Of a DNA stretch of 64,000 bases, positions 56,229 through 64,000 are shown piece after piece. The position numbers and the translations under genes are program-made. Within the stretch, counting starts at the first letter, position 1; the number at the start of each line of letters is the position of its first letter. Source of the stretch: Jilunia laotingensis. Lineage in GTDB: Bacteria > Bacteroidota > Bacteroidia > Bacteroidales > Bacteroidaceae. Under the pieces are notes generated by a model. The model did not search any database. It had not been told where the DNA came from and saw only the letters and a program-made list of their open reading frames with translations. Location of the stretch: assembly GCF_014385165.1 (NCBI RefSeq), contig NZ_JACRTF010000001.1, forward strand, positions 1,116,001 to 1,180,000. Direction: 5' to 3'.

Positions 56229-59200
56229 TTATAGCGTTTGCTTTACTTCTACTTCTTCATAGGTTTCGATCATATCGCCTACTTTCAGGTCGTTCGTACC
56301 CACAAGGCTGATACCGCATTCGAAATTGGTTCCGACTTCTTTCACATCGTCTTTGAAACGTTTCAATGCGTTGATTGCACCCGAGAAGATCACAATACCG
56401 TCGCGGATCAGACGAGCCTTGTCGCTGCGTTTCACCTTTCCGGTCTTCACCATCGCCCCGGCAACCGTACCGACCTTGGTAATATTGAATACTTCGCGTA
56501 CTTCAATGGTTGCAGTTACCACCTCTTTCACTTCCGGTGCCAACATACCTTCCATAGCCGCTTTCACCTCTTCGATAGCATCGTAGATCACCGAATACTT
56601 GCGGATATCCACTCCTTCTTTCTCCGCCATTCTGTCGGCAGCACCCGAAGGACGTACCTGGAAACCGATGATAATGGCATCCGAAGCGGCAGCCAAGGAT
56701 ACATCGGACTCTGAAATCTGTCCCACACCCTTGTGAATAACATTCACCTGAATCTGTTCCGTAGACAACTTGATCAACGAGTCACTCAATGCCTCTACCG
56801 AACCGTCCACGTCACCTTTGACGATCACATTCAATTCCTGGAAGTTACCCAATGCGATACGGCGACCCAACTCATCCAATGTAAGGATCTTCTGCGTACG
56901 CAGTCCTTGTTCGCGTTGAAGTTGTTCACGCTTATTGGTAATCTCACGTGCTTCCTGATCGGTCTCCACTACATGGAATGTATCACCAGCGGCCGGTGCG
57001 CCATTCAGACCAAGGATCAATGCAGGTTCTGACGGACCGGCTTGTTTGATGCGTTGGTTACGTTCGTTGAACATTGCCTTTACACGGCCATAGCTGGTTC
57101 CTGCCAAAACAATATCACCAACCTTCAGCGTACCGTTGGATACCAATACGGTAGCGACATAACCACGTCCTTTGTCAAGGGTAGACTCAATGATAGAACC
57201 GGTAGCATTACGATTCGGATTCGCTTTCAGCTCAAGCATTTCCGCTTCGAGCAACACTTTCTCCATCAAATCATTAACACCGATACCTTTCTTGGCAGAG
57301 ATATCTTGTGACTGATACTTACCTCCCCATTCTTCAACAAGGAAGTTCATAGCTGCCAACTCTTCTTTTATCTTGTCCGGATTAGCAGTCGGCTTATCCA
57401 CTTTATTGATTGCAAACACGATAGGAACACCCGCAGCCATTGCATGGTTGATGGCCTCCTTCGTCTGCGGCATCACATTGTCATCAGCGGCAACAATGAT
57501 GATGGCAATATCCGTAACCTTCGCTCCACGGGCACGCATGGCCGTAAACGCCTCATGTCCCGGAGTATCAAGGAATGTTATCTTACGTCCGTCTTCCAGC
57601 GAAACGTGGTATGCACCAATATGCTGCGTGATACCTCCGGCTTCACCTGCAATAACGTTGGCCTTACGGATGTAGTCGAGCAATGATGTCTTACCATGGT
57701 CAACATGTCCCATCACCGTAACGATGGGGGCACGTGGTTCCAAATCTTCTTCATTATCTTCCTCTTCCACGATTGCCTGGGCAACCTCGGCACTTACATA
57801 TTCTGTTTTGAAGCCGAATTCTTCTGCTACCAGATTGATTGTCTCCGCATCCAAACGTTGGTTGATGGAAACCATCATACCAATGCTCATACAGGTAGCG
57901 ATAACCTGGTTGACAGATACATCCATCATGGTTGCCAACTCATTGGCAGTCACAAATTCGGTCAACTTCAATACTTTGCTGTCTGCCATTTCCTGGTCTT
58001 CCAACTCCTGCATACGGTTGGAAACCATTTCACGTTTCTCTTTACGATATTTGGAAGCTTTATTCTTTCCTTTTGTAGTCAGACGAGCTAATGTCTCTTT
58101 TACCTGCTTAGCTACATCTTCCTCGCTCACTTCCTGTTTTACAACCGGCTTCTTGAAACGGTCTCTGTTGTTATTGTTACGATTCCTGTTTTGTCCACCA
58201 CCCTGGTTGTTTCCACCACGGTTATTGTTCGGGCGTTCACTGTTAGGAGTAGGATGGGCAAAATTGGAAGCAACATTGTTCACATCGACTTTCTCCTTAT
58301 TGATACGTGTACGCTTTTTCTTTGCATTTGCATCTGCAGAAGCATCCTTAGGTCCTCCCTTCGCAGCCTTGTTATCATCTTTGCGAATTTCCTTGATGAT
58401 AGCATCTTTCATCTGCTTTCTCTGATCCTGCCGAACCTTTTCTTTCTCTTCCCGCTCTTTCCGCTTCTCTTCTTTCGATTTCTTCTTCGGACGAGTAGAC
58501 TGATTCAACGCAGCAAGGTCGATTTGTCCGATTACATTAATCTTAGAGACAAACTCCGGTTGACGGATTTTAAACACATCGTCTTCCTTTTTCTCAGGTT
58601 CAGTTACCTCGGGAGCAACAGGCTTCTGTTCTGTTTTCTCCTCTTTTATCACAGGGGTAGGTTCCACTTTAGGCTCTTCTTTTTTTACTTCTTCCACCTT
58701 TTTTTCTTCTATGACCGGCTTCGGTTGTTCCATAGCCGACTTGGGTTGTTCAGCAACCACAGGTTGCGGTTCTTTTACCGGCTCCGGTTTGGGAGCAGGA
58801 ACAACCACTTCTTCCTTCTTAGTTTCTACAACAACTGGTTTCACCACATCTGCTTTTTTCTCCTCAGCCACGGCAACAGGCTGTTGTGGCTTCGGTTGCG
58901 GTTGTGGTTTCGATTCCTTTGCAGGTTCTTTTACAGATTCCTTTTCAGTTCTCCGGTTATTCAGTTTATCCAAATCAATTTTTCCGACAGGTTTAAACTT
59001 CGGGCGTGCATCTTCAGGAACAACCGTCTTGATAACATCCTCCGCCTTCGGCTTCTCGGGCTGTTTCTCATAACCATCGATAGATACCGATGCCTTGTTA
59101 CGATCCTTGTTCTGACGCTCCTGGATAAAACGCTCCGATTCAATCCGAAGGTTTTTGTCAGTGCTGAACTCTTTCACGAGTACAGCATACTGCTCCTCGG

Positions 59201-59315
59201 TAATTTTGGTATTGGGGTTTGCCTCAACGGTATACCCCTTCTTTTGCAGGAATTCAACTACCGTTGAAATACCTACGTTCAAATCTCTTGTAACTTTGTT
59301 TAACCTTATCGTCAT
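56229..59315 (-). CDS. infB: Translation initiation factor IF-2
   Basis: A 1028-residue GTPase that brings initiator tRNA to the 30S subunit. The N-terminal IF2 domain is at about 1-55 ([28 protein letters not shown]). A long linker (about 90-400) is rich in Pro/Lys/Glu and then Asn/Arg/Gly ([23 protein letters not shown]). The G domain has GHVDHGKTS near 535, DTPGHEA and NKVDKP. Domains 2-4 end in [17 protein letters not shown]. The linker explains the length beyond E. coli IF-2. It is the third gene after rimP and nusA. Confidence 0.97.
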   Translation of the reverse strand: MTIRLNKVTRDLNVGISTVVEFLQKKGYTVEANPNTKITEEQYAVLVKEFSTDKNLRIESERFIQERQNKDRNKASVSIDGYEKQPEKPKAEDVIKTVVPEDARPKFKPVGKIDLDKLNNRRTEKESVKEPAKESKPQPQPKPQQPVAVAEEKKADVVKPVVVETKKEEVVVPAPKPEPVKEPQPVVAEQPKSAMEQPKPVIEEKKVEEVKKEEPKVEPTPVIKEEKTEQKPVAPEVTEPEKKEDDVFKIRQPEFVSKINVIGQIDLAALNQSTRPKKKSKEEKRKEREEKEKVRQDQRKQMKDAIIKEIRKDDNKAAKGGPKDASADANAKKKRTRINKEKVDVNNVASNFAHPTPNSERPNNNRGGNNQGGGQNRNRNNNNRDRFKKPVVKQEVSEEDVAKQVKETLARLTTKGKNKASKYRKEKREMVSNRMQELEDQEMADSKVLKLTEFVTANELATMMDVSVNQVIATCMSIGMMVSINQRLDAETINLVAEEFGFKTEYVSAEVAQAIVEEEDNEEDLEPRAPIVTVMGHVDHGKTSLLDYIRKANVIAGEAGGITQHIGAYHVSLEDGRKITFLDTPGHEAFTAMRARGAKVTDIAIIIVAADDNVMPQTKEAINHAMAAGVPIVFAINKVDKPTANPDKIKEELAAMNFLVEEWGGKYQSQDISAKKGIGVNDLMEKVLLEAEMLELKANPNRNATGSIIESTLDKGRGYVATVLVSNGTLKVGDIVLAGTSYGRVKAMFNERNQRIKQAGPSEPALILGLNGAPAAGDTFHVVETDQEAREITNKREQLQREQGLRTQKILTLDELGRRIALGNFQELNVIVKGDVDGSVEALSDSLIKLSTEQIQVNVIHKGVGQISESDVSLAAASDAIIIGFQVRPSGAADRMAEKEGVDIRKYSVIYDAIEEVKAAMEGMLAPEVKEVVTATIEVREVFNITKVGTVAGAMVKTGKVKRSDKARLIRDGIVIFSGAINALKRFKDDVKEVGTNFECGISLVGTNDLKVGDMIETYEEVEVKQTL

Positions 59316-59360
59316 ACTTTAATTTAATGAATAAATGGAGCTTATTGAAAGAAGGATTTC

Positions 59361-60620
59361 TTATTCTTCTTCAAACTCCGATTTCAAAATACGTAATACC
59401 TCGTCCACCGTCTCTTCTTCCAGGTCCGTCTTTTCAATCAACATCTCGCGAGGTGCATTCAATACAGCTTTTGCCGTATCGATACCGATAGCTTTGATAG
59501 CATCGATTACCCATCCGTCGATTTCATCTTTAAATTCGTCCAGATAGATATCTTCATCCTGCGCAGCTTCATCCAATTCGCGGAACACGTCGATGGTGTA
59601 CTCAGTCAACATACTGGCCAGTTTGATATTCAAACCGCCTTTACCAATAGCCAGCGAAACCTCTTCCGGACGGAGGAAAACCTCTGCTTTGCGTTCTTCT
59701 TCGTTCAGACGGATAGAAGAAACTTTTGCCGGACTAAGGGCACGCTGAATAAACAAAGAGATGTTTGACGTATAGTTGATCACGTCAATATTCTCATTGC
59801 GAAGTTCACGTACGATACCATGGATACGACTTCCCTTCACACCTACACAGGCTCCTACGGGGTCGATACGATCATCATAAGATTCAACGGCAATCTTCGC
59901 ACGTTCGCCCGGAATACGGGCAATCTTCTTTATGGTGATCAGGCCATCGTTAATTTCAGGCACTTCCATTTCAAACAGACGTTGCAGGAAAACCGGAGAG
60001 GTACGCGAAAGGATAATCTTAGGATTATTGTTCTTATTGTCCACACGAGCCACTACGGCACGGGCAGTTTCGCCTTTGCGATAGAAGTCTGCCGGAATTT
60101 GTTCTGTCTTAGGCAGCAACAATTCATTTCCTTCATCGTCCAGCAGCAGCATCTCTTTTTTCCATATCTGGTATACTTCTGCGTTGATGATGGTACCTAC
60201 CTTATCAATATATTTATTATAAATACTGTCTTTCTCAAGCTCAAGAATTTTAGAAGCCAATGTCTGGCGAAGATTCAAGATGGCACGACGACCGAATTTG
60301 GCAAAGATCACTTCATCCGTCACCTCTTCACCCTCTTCGTAAGAAGCATCGATCTTCTGAGCTTCCGTCAAGGAGATCTGCATATTCGGGTTGGTCAAAT
60401 CTTCGTCTGCCACTACCTCACGGTTACGCCATATTTCAAAGTCACCCTTATCCGGGTTCACAATTACGTCGTAATTTTCATCAGTGCCAAACATTTTCGC
60501 GATCACACTACGGAACGACTCTTCGAGTACGCTTACCATCGTTGTTCTATCGATATTTTTCAGTTCCTTAAATTCCGAAAATGTATCAATCAAGCTGATT
60601 GTTTCTTCTTTCTTGGCCAT
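59361..60620 (-). CDS. nusA: Transcription factor NusA
   Basis: A 419-residue NusA. The N-terminal RNAP-binding domain comes first (ETISLIDTFSEFKELKNIDRTTMVSVLEESFRSVI). Then come the S1 domain (about 135-200), the KH domains (ERAKIAVESYDDRIDPVGACVGVKGSRI and SLAIGKGGLNIKLASMLTEYTI), and an acidic tail. It lacks the two C-terminal acidic repeats of E. coli NusA, as is usual outside Proteobacteria. It starts 2 nt after rimP stops. Confidence 0.96.
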   Translation of the reverse strand: MAKKEETISLIDTFSEFKELKNIDRTTMVSVLEESFRSVIAKMFGTDENYDVIVNPDKGDFEIWRNREVVADEDLTNPNMQISLTEAQKIDASYEEGEEVTDEVIFAKFGRRAILNLRQTLASKILELEKDSIYNKYIDKVGTIINAEVYQIWKKEMLLLDDEGNELLLPKTEQIPADFYRKGETARAVVARVDNKNNNPKIILSRTSPVFLQRLFEMEVPEINDGLITIKKIARIPGERAKIAVESYDDRIDPVGACVGVKGSRIHGIVRELRNENIDVINYTSNISLFIQRALSPAKVSSIRLNEEERKAEVFLRPEEVSLAIGKGGLNIKLASMLTEYTIDVFRELDEAAQDEDIYLDEFKDEIDGWVIDAIKAIGIDTAKAVLNAPREMLIEKTDLEEETVDEVLRILKSEFEEE

Positions 60621-60622
60621 AA

Positions 60623-61090
60623 TTATTTAAAACTAATTAAGTATTTAGTGTATTTTACATCATCATAACGGAAGGTTTCATCCTCTTCAACTATTTTCGG
60701 ACGTTTCGCTCCTTCTGCTTTCACCTTCTTTGGTACAGCCACGACAAACTTATCTTCATCGGCATCTTTCAACACACCGGTCAGCTTACGTCCGTCTTTC
60801 GTAAGAACCTCCACTTCTCTGTCGATATGGTTGTAATATTGCTGTACTACTTTGAATGGCTGTCCGATTCCTGCTGAACCGACCTCCAGTTCATAATCCT
60901 CCTCTTCGCGGTTTAGCTTCGATTCGATGAAGCGGCTCAGCTCCACGCAATCTTCAATCCAAACACCTTCTGCATGGTCAATTTCGACCACAATCTTGTC
61001 ATCCGGGCTTACGGTTACTTCGACCAGAAAATAATCTTTCCCCTTCAGCCACTCTTCAACAATCTGACAAACAGTTTTTTTTTCTATCAT
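60623..61090 (-). CDS. rimP: Ribosome maturation factor RimP
   Basis: A 155-residue protein needed for 30S subunit maturation. The N-terminal alpha/beta domain holds VEVTVSPDDKIVVEIDHAEGVWIEDCVELSRFIESKL and EVGSAGIGQPFKVVQQYYNHIDREVEVL. The C-terminal SH3-like domain follows. It is the first gene of the rimP-nusA-infB-cvpA-suf series, behind a strong promoter. Confidence 0.95.
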   Translation of the reverse strand: MIEKKTVCQIVEEWLKGKDYFLVEVTVSPDDKIVVEIDHAEGVWIEDCVELSRFIESKLNREEEDYELEVGSAGIGQPFKVVQQYYNHIDREVEVLTKDGRKLTGVLKDADEDKFVVAVPKKVKAEGAKRPKIVEEDETFRYDDVKYTKYLISFK

Positions 61091-61155
61091 TGATTAGCTA
61101 TTAAGAACAAAAAAAGGAGCTTAATCGCCCCTCCACCTTTCATCCGTTTCGGGTG

Positions 61156-61186
61156 CAAAGATATAAATAATCTATTCGACTACAAA
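61156..61186 (-). promoter_or_regulatory. Promoter of the rimP operon
   Basis: On the minus strand, TTTG (61183-61186) and TATCTTTG (61156-61163) are 19 bp apart. The leader (about 60 nt) has GGAG...CTCC followed by seven T residues just before rimP, a weak attenuator-like shape. Confidence 0.8.
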
Positions 61187-61342
61187 ATATTAGAGAAAAA
61201 AAGATAGATTTAACGACTATATGGCAATGATATTACTGTTTTACATGAATGCCATATACAAGAGACCAAGTTTTTATTGGCCCTTTTACTGCTCTTAATA
61301 TCCATGCTTTCACCTAAAATCATAAAAAGACATTCAGCCTCC

Positions 61343-62029
61343 TTATTTCTTTCTTGCAGCAATTGCCAACAACACTCCCAATATGATGCCCAAGAAGGCT
61401 GCAAACAACACTCGTGTATCCGAGGGCAACAGGAAAGTGATGGTATGTGCCGGATACCAAAACAAAGGAATGGTCTTCTTGAATACAAAGCCCCACAAGA
61501 CCGCCCAATTCAGTCCTGTGATAATGCGTGTCATAGGAATGGGGGTGACGAGGGTCCTGATGGAACCGCCACAATCTTTGATGTGGGTATCCGTTATTTT
61601 ATGCAATGTCATAAAGACAGGGGCAAAGATGGAATTCATGGCCACGGATATGGCGAGCGCCACAAGGAATTTAGGGAAACAAAGTTCACCGTTCATAAGG
61701 CTGGCAGCATGATCCATACCTAAATACTCCAAGAACACAGGAGTACCTTTCGAGAAAATAATCATTGCCATATTGATGCCCATACCTAAAAATCCCCAAA
61801 CGACCATGCGGGGGATAATGCCGAAAGTACGGTTGTAATATGCTCCCGTGCTGATGCGCAAACCGAGTGACTCTCCTAAAGTAGAGAGGATGGCGAACTT
61901 GATGAAACTCATCAACATGCCGTGCGAAGCGTTGAATGACTTATACCACTCATAAATGGTATCACTGAGGATGAATGGCAGGAATAGGGCTACCACTAAC
62001 AAAATGAATAGGGCATCGCTCTTTTTCAT
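61343..62029 (-). CDS. Mpv17/PMP22-like integral membrane protein
   Basis: A 228-residue protein with four or more membrane helices. The C-terminal block TIPLFWYPAHTITFLLPSDTRVLFAAFLGIILG follows the pattern of the eukaryotic Mpv17/PMP22 signature (W-P...NF...VP...R..). The upstream NWAVLWGFVFKK also fits. The role in bacteria is unknown; Mpv17 relatives are thought to be channel-like. It has its own promoter, and a hairpin (61218-61226 with 61250-61258) lies after the stop. Confidence 0.7.
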   Translation of the reverse strand: MKKSDALFILLVVALFLPFILSDTIYEWYKSFNASHGMLMSFIKFAILSTLGESLGLRISTGAYYNRTFGIIPRMVVWGFLGMGINMAMIIFSKGTPVFLEYLGMDHAASLMNGELCFPKFLVALAISVAMNSIFAPVFMTLHKITDTHIKDCGGSIRTLVTPIPMTRIITGLNWAVLWGFVFKKTIPLFWYPAHTITFLLPSDTRVLFAAFLGIILGVLLAIAARKK

Positions 62030-62114
62030 GGGATAAAAATGTGTTTTTCAATGAAAAAAGCTTCTCCGGAACGGACCTTTGCAATCCAATAACAATGGAA
62101 AAGCTTTAGGTGTG

Positions 62115-62145
62115 CAAATATAAGGCTAAAAAACGATAAGTCAAA
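62115..62145 (-). promoter_or_regulatory. Promoter of the Mpv17-like gene
   Basis: On the minus strand, TTTG (62142-62145) and TATATTTG (62115-62122), spacer 19 bp. Confidence 0.75.
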
Positions 62146-62239
62146 ATCAAAGAGAAGGGCGTACACTTTTGAAAGCGTACGTCCTTCATTCTTAAATTAC
62201 CGTTTTTTTCATATCACCTATAATAAACAACCGCGTCGC

Positions 62240-62341
62240 TTAAAGGTTCATCGCGTTACCGCCTAAGATACCCATTACAGCCGAAGCTACAGCGATAATC
62301 ACTTTCAGGAGTACATCCCATACCGATTTCTTTATTGCCAT
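62240..62341 (-). CDS. Smalltalk family small protein
   Basis: A 33-residue ORF beginning MAIKKSVWDVLLKVIIAVAS and ending in GGNAMNL, with one hydrophobic helix. It matches the very short 'smalltalk' proteins annotated throughout Bacteroides. An AGGAGGT Shine-Dalgarno stands 8 nt before the start, which is strong for this phylum. It is downstream of an HU-like gene (gap 120 nt). The usual third member, an N-acetylmuramoyl-alanine amidase, is missing. The function is unknown. Confidence 0.85.
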   Translation of the reverse strand: MAIKKSVWDVLLKVIIAVASAVMGILGGNAMNL

Positions 62342-62461
62342 AAATCACTTACCTCCTTTCTGATTCTAAATTATAAAATATTTCCACGTTTTCTTCATAC
62401 GAGTCCGATACCGATTTCGACAGACCGTCTTAGATTTCTTCTCCTATCAAATCACAGGAGG

Positions 62462-62920
62462 CTATACAGTCGGGTCTTCTCCGTGGTCGCCCCCATCACT
62501 GCCCGTCTCGGCACGGTCGAAACGAAGACATTTCACACCCGTCACCAATGAGCGAGTAGCCATGCTACGATCCGGATTGCGGGTAGATGCCGGTTGGAAG
62601 CAAACGGTGAGGGAAGCTTGCGCTGCGGATACTTCATCGGATGTATCCACGCCTTTTCCCCGCGATCTCATGACCATGCGGAAAGTTCCGAAGCCGTCCA
62701 ATGTCACGCTTTCCGAAGATTGCAGATGCTGCGTCATGACTGTTACCAAGTTTTCAACGGTGTTTTTCACATCACCGGGAGAAAGGGAGGAATAAGCGGA
62801 TATCTCTTTGGCTATCTGCGAGATGTTGACAGTTCCCGTACGAACTACGCGGGGATGGAATAGTTGTTTTCCGTTTTTGTCTTTCAAAGAGGACTGAAAT
62901 GGTTGATACAATACTGGCAT
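62462..62920 (-). CDS. HU-like DNA-binding protein
   Basis: A 152-residue protein of the Bacteroides HU-related family. The HU/IHF-like core is at about 1-125 (GTVNISQIAKEISAYSSLSPGDVKNTVENLVTVMTQHLQSSESVTLDGFGTFRMVMRSRG). A non-conserved acidic tail (DRAETGSDGGDHGEDPTV) follows. A TATCTTTG -7 box lies at 62983-62990 on the minus strand. Such proteins usually stand next to a smalltalk peptide, as here. Confidence 0.88.
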   Translation of the reverse strand: MPVLYQPFQSSLKDKNGKQLFHPRVVRTGTVNISQIAKEISAYSSLSPGDVKNTVENLVTVMTQHLQSSESVTLDGFGTFRMVMRSRGKGVDTSDEVSAAQASLTVCFQPASTRNPDRSMATRSLVTGVKCLRFDRAETGSDGGDHGEDPTV

Positions 62921-63102
62921 AATAATACATGTTTTTTTGTGTGAATAAATCAGTTAGTTATGTCTTAAGCTTAATGACAATACAAAGATACGGGTATGCG
63001 CCCATATAGCCTATCGTTTCAAAGAAAGTGCCTTAATGAGTTTATTAATTCGGTAATACAGAAAAGAATCAAGGCAGTAACCCACTCATTTCCATCGTTT
63101 TT

Positions 63103-63133
63103 TTTGCAATCTCCAATAAATCACTTATCTTTG
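63103..63133 (+). promoter_or_regulatory. Bacteroides promoter of right-edge HTH gene
   Basis: TTTG (63103-63106) and TATCTTTG (63126-63133), spacer 19 bp. The sequence just downstream (TTGAAAGCCGAAGAGAAATG) is the same as behind the promoter at 671-701. The stretch 62991-63102 holds no gene I can support. Confidence 0.8.
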
Positions 63134-63139
63134 TCTCTT

Positions 63140-63410
63140 GAAAGCCGAAGAGAAATGCGGCAGATTGAAACGTTTTTTGCAGACAAAAAAACTACCAACT
63201 TTATTATAAACAAAAAACATGGTTTCAATAAATCTGTTTCATGCGTGCGACGTAGGGTCGGGCGTGTGAACATATTTATTAAACCATGGGGTATTGGTAG
63301 TACCTTTTGTCTGGATAAATATGAACTCAGCGCCCGACTTCTTTTTTATGTGCGGCACACATTAGAAAGCGGACGGTCATTAATATTCAAAAGGAATGAA
63401 AAGGCCAAAC
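63140..63410 (+). ncRNA. Conserved structured 5' leader of right-edge HTH gene
   Basis: The paralogous copy of the left-edge leader. The outer stem is GTCGGGCG (63257-63264) with CGCCCGAC (63331-63338), followed by TTCTTTTTT. The inner stem is CATATTTA (63271-63278) with TAAATATG (63316-63323), and GGTA (63290-63293) pairs with TACC (63301-63304). In the left copy the outer stem reads GTCGAGCG/CGCTCGGC. One position is changed on both sides (G-C to A-T) and another from A-T type to a G-T wobble, so pairing is kept. Upstream CGAC (near 63248-63251) can pair with the GTCG of the outer stem, giving an alternative fold that would break the terminator-like stem. Confidence 0.65.
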
Positions 63411-63716
63411 AAAAAAACATTGTACAGCGTTGTAAGAACAATGTACGAACAAAGTGATCATGAAAAAATCGTGAAACCAACAGCCAGCTTGACCGGTGCG
63501 GCTTTAGGAACCAATCATTACATTGCGGAATCACTTACCGAGATTCCTTGCTATCCTTTCTCCCCCCACTTAAAGAATCTTCACCGCATGGTGAAGAAAA
63601 AGATGAGACAGCTTCTAAACCATTGCAAACAAAATACTCACAATTTAATACAATATATATCTTATGGCAAACTGGCACTCAATATTGCAAATGTCGCAGA
63701 AATACGGCATTCCTGA
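63396..63716 (+). CDS. Possible upstream ORF, overlapping the right-edge gene
   Basis: A 106-codon frame starting MKRPNKKTLYSVVRTMYEQ. Its first residues resemble MNRTIKKALSCIMKE, encoded at 406 and down on the minus strand before the left-edge gene. On the left that ORF is in frame with the HTH gene. Here it is out of frame and overlaps the HTH gene by 53 nt. The remaining sequence shows no family. It could be a leader ORF, or the remains of an N-terminal extension after a frameshift. Confidence 0.3.
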   Translation: MKRPNKKTLYSVVRTMYEQSDHEKIVKPTASLTGAALGTNHYIAESLTEIPCYPFSPHLKNLHRMVKKKMRQLLNHCKQNTHNLIQYISYGKLALNIANVAEIRHS

Positions 63717-64000
63717 ATCCACTCTGCGTGGATGGAAATGTTTAGGTTACATCACATCGTCAACCGTAGACAATGTCGTGATGCTCGATGAAGAGGACTT
63801 GATCCGCTTTCTGGATATCAAACGGACTAAAGGAATGAAAAGCGATTCTTTAGAAAAAATGATCAAAGAAAAGGAACAGGAACGAGACATCCTCCTCTCA
63901 CAACTTGATGATAATCTTTATCTGCTAAAAACCCAGAAACTTTTTGAACCGCTTTACAAAATCATCATCAGGGAACTCGGTGGACTGATTACGGATGGTT
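63664..64000 (+). CDS. Helix-turn-helix regulator, C-terminus beyond right edge
   Basis: Partial gene; 112 residues are visible: an HTH (MSQKYGIPESTLRGWKCLG), a DNVVMLDEED segment, and the charged stretch SLEKMIKEKEQERDILLSQL. It aligns without gaps to the left-edge gene, with about 64 of 106 positions identical by eye. No in-frame start lies upstream of 63664 (a TAA is at 63646). No strong Shine-Dalgarno is present, unlike the left copy. DNA binding is inferred; the family is not one I can name. Confidence 0.8.
   Translation, partial: MANWHSILQMSQKYGIPESTLRGWKCLGYITSSTVDNVVMLDEEDLIRFLDIKRTKGMKSDSLEKMIKEKEQERDILLSQLDDNLYLLKTQKLFEPLYKIIIRELGGLITDG

Noticed and set aside
58191..59267. A 358-codon frame on the plus strand
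   Set aside because: It is the antisense of the Lys/Pro/Glu-rich linker of infB; low complexity, no start signals and no family features.

Overview
The window is a stretch of chromosome from a gut-type Bacteroides (order Bacteroidales). Three things support this. Promoters repeatedly show the Bacteroidetes pattern TTTG-N19-TAnnTTTG. Several families are typical of the group: DUF3109, DUF5723, a 33-residue 'smalltalk' peptide beside an HU-like protein, a Rpn/PD-(D/E)XK protein, and a K+-type membrane pyrophosphatase. The order rimP-nusA-infB-cvpA-sufBCDS also fits. I cannot name the species from sequence alone.

Layout. 1-701 (minus): N-terminal part of a helix-turn-helix gene that runs off the left edge, with a long structured leader. 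856-5691: a Rpn-like nuclease gene, recO (minus), tRNA-Glu, rpsT and gyrB. 6020-9638 (minus): a conventional histidine kinase, then a kinase-like protein that has lost its phospho-accepting histidine, then a DUF3109 protein. 9773-12491: gpmI (minus) and corA (plus), corA preceded by a 13-codon leader ORF and a hairpin. 12744-16029: a lipoprotein and a DUF5723 outer-membrane-type protein. 16215-19349 (minus): rnhB and hppA.

19559-43029 (plus) is the most striking region. A run of five genes, probably one operon, encodes three giant GLUG-repeat surface proteins (2007, 1986 and about 1985 residues) interleaved with two M6-family zinc metalloproteases. All five have signal peptides, and their C-termini resemble type IX secretion sorting domains. 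Two perfect palindromes lie in front of the operon. 43613-45969 is a zinc/cadmium-type P1B ATPase with a Fur-family regulator. 45988-48666 (minus) holds an AraC regulator, a DUF4405 membrane protein, a dicluster ferredoxin, tag, and (separately) a YbjQ-type protein. 48786-50615 is a GH2 glycosidase. 50704-61090 (minus) is a housekeeping cluster that joins translation/transcription factors (rimP, nusA, infB) to cvpA and the Suf iron-sulfur assembly system. 61343-62920 (minus) holds a Mpv17/PMP22-like membrane protein, the smalltalk peptide and an HU-like protein. 63103-64000 (plus) holds a second copy of the left-edge promoter, leader and helix-turn-helix gene, running off the right edge.

Main discoveries. 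(1) The two edge genes are paralogues (about 60% identical by eye) pointing outward. Each carries the same promoter and a long conserved leader whose terminator-like stem shows compensatory base changes and an alternative pairing, which looks like an attenuator or riboswitch. (2) Three intergenic arrays with unrelated unit sequences all have exactly a 22-bp period. (3) The GLUG/M6 operon. (4) A pseudo-histidine kinase beside an intact one. (5) A leader peptide plus hairpin ahead of corA. (6) A site matching 15 of 16 positions of the parS consensus.
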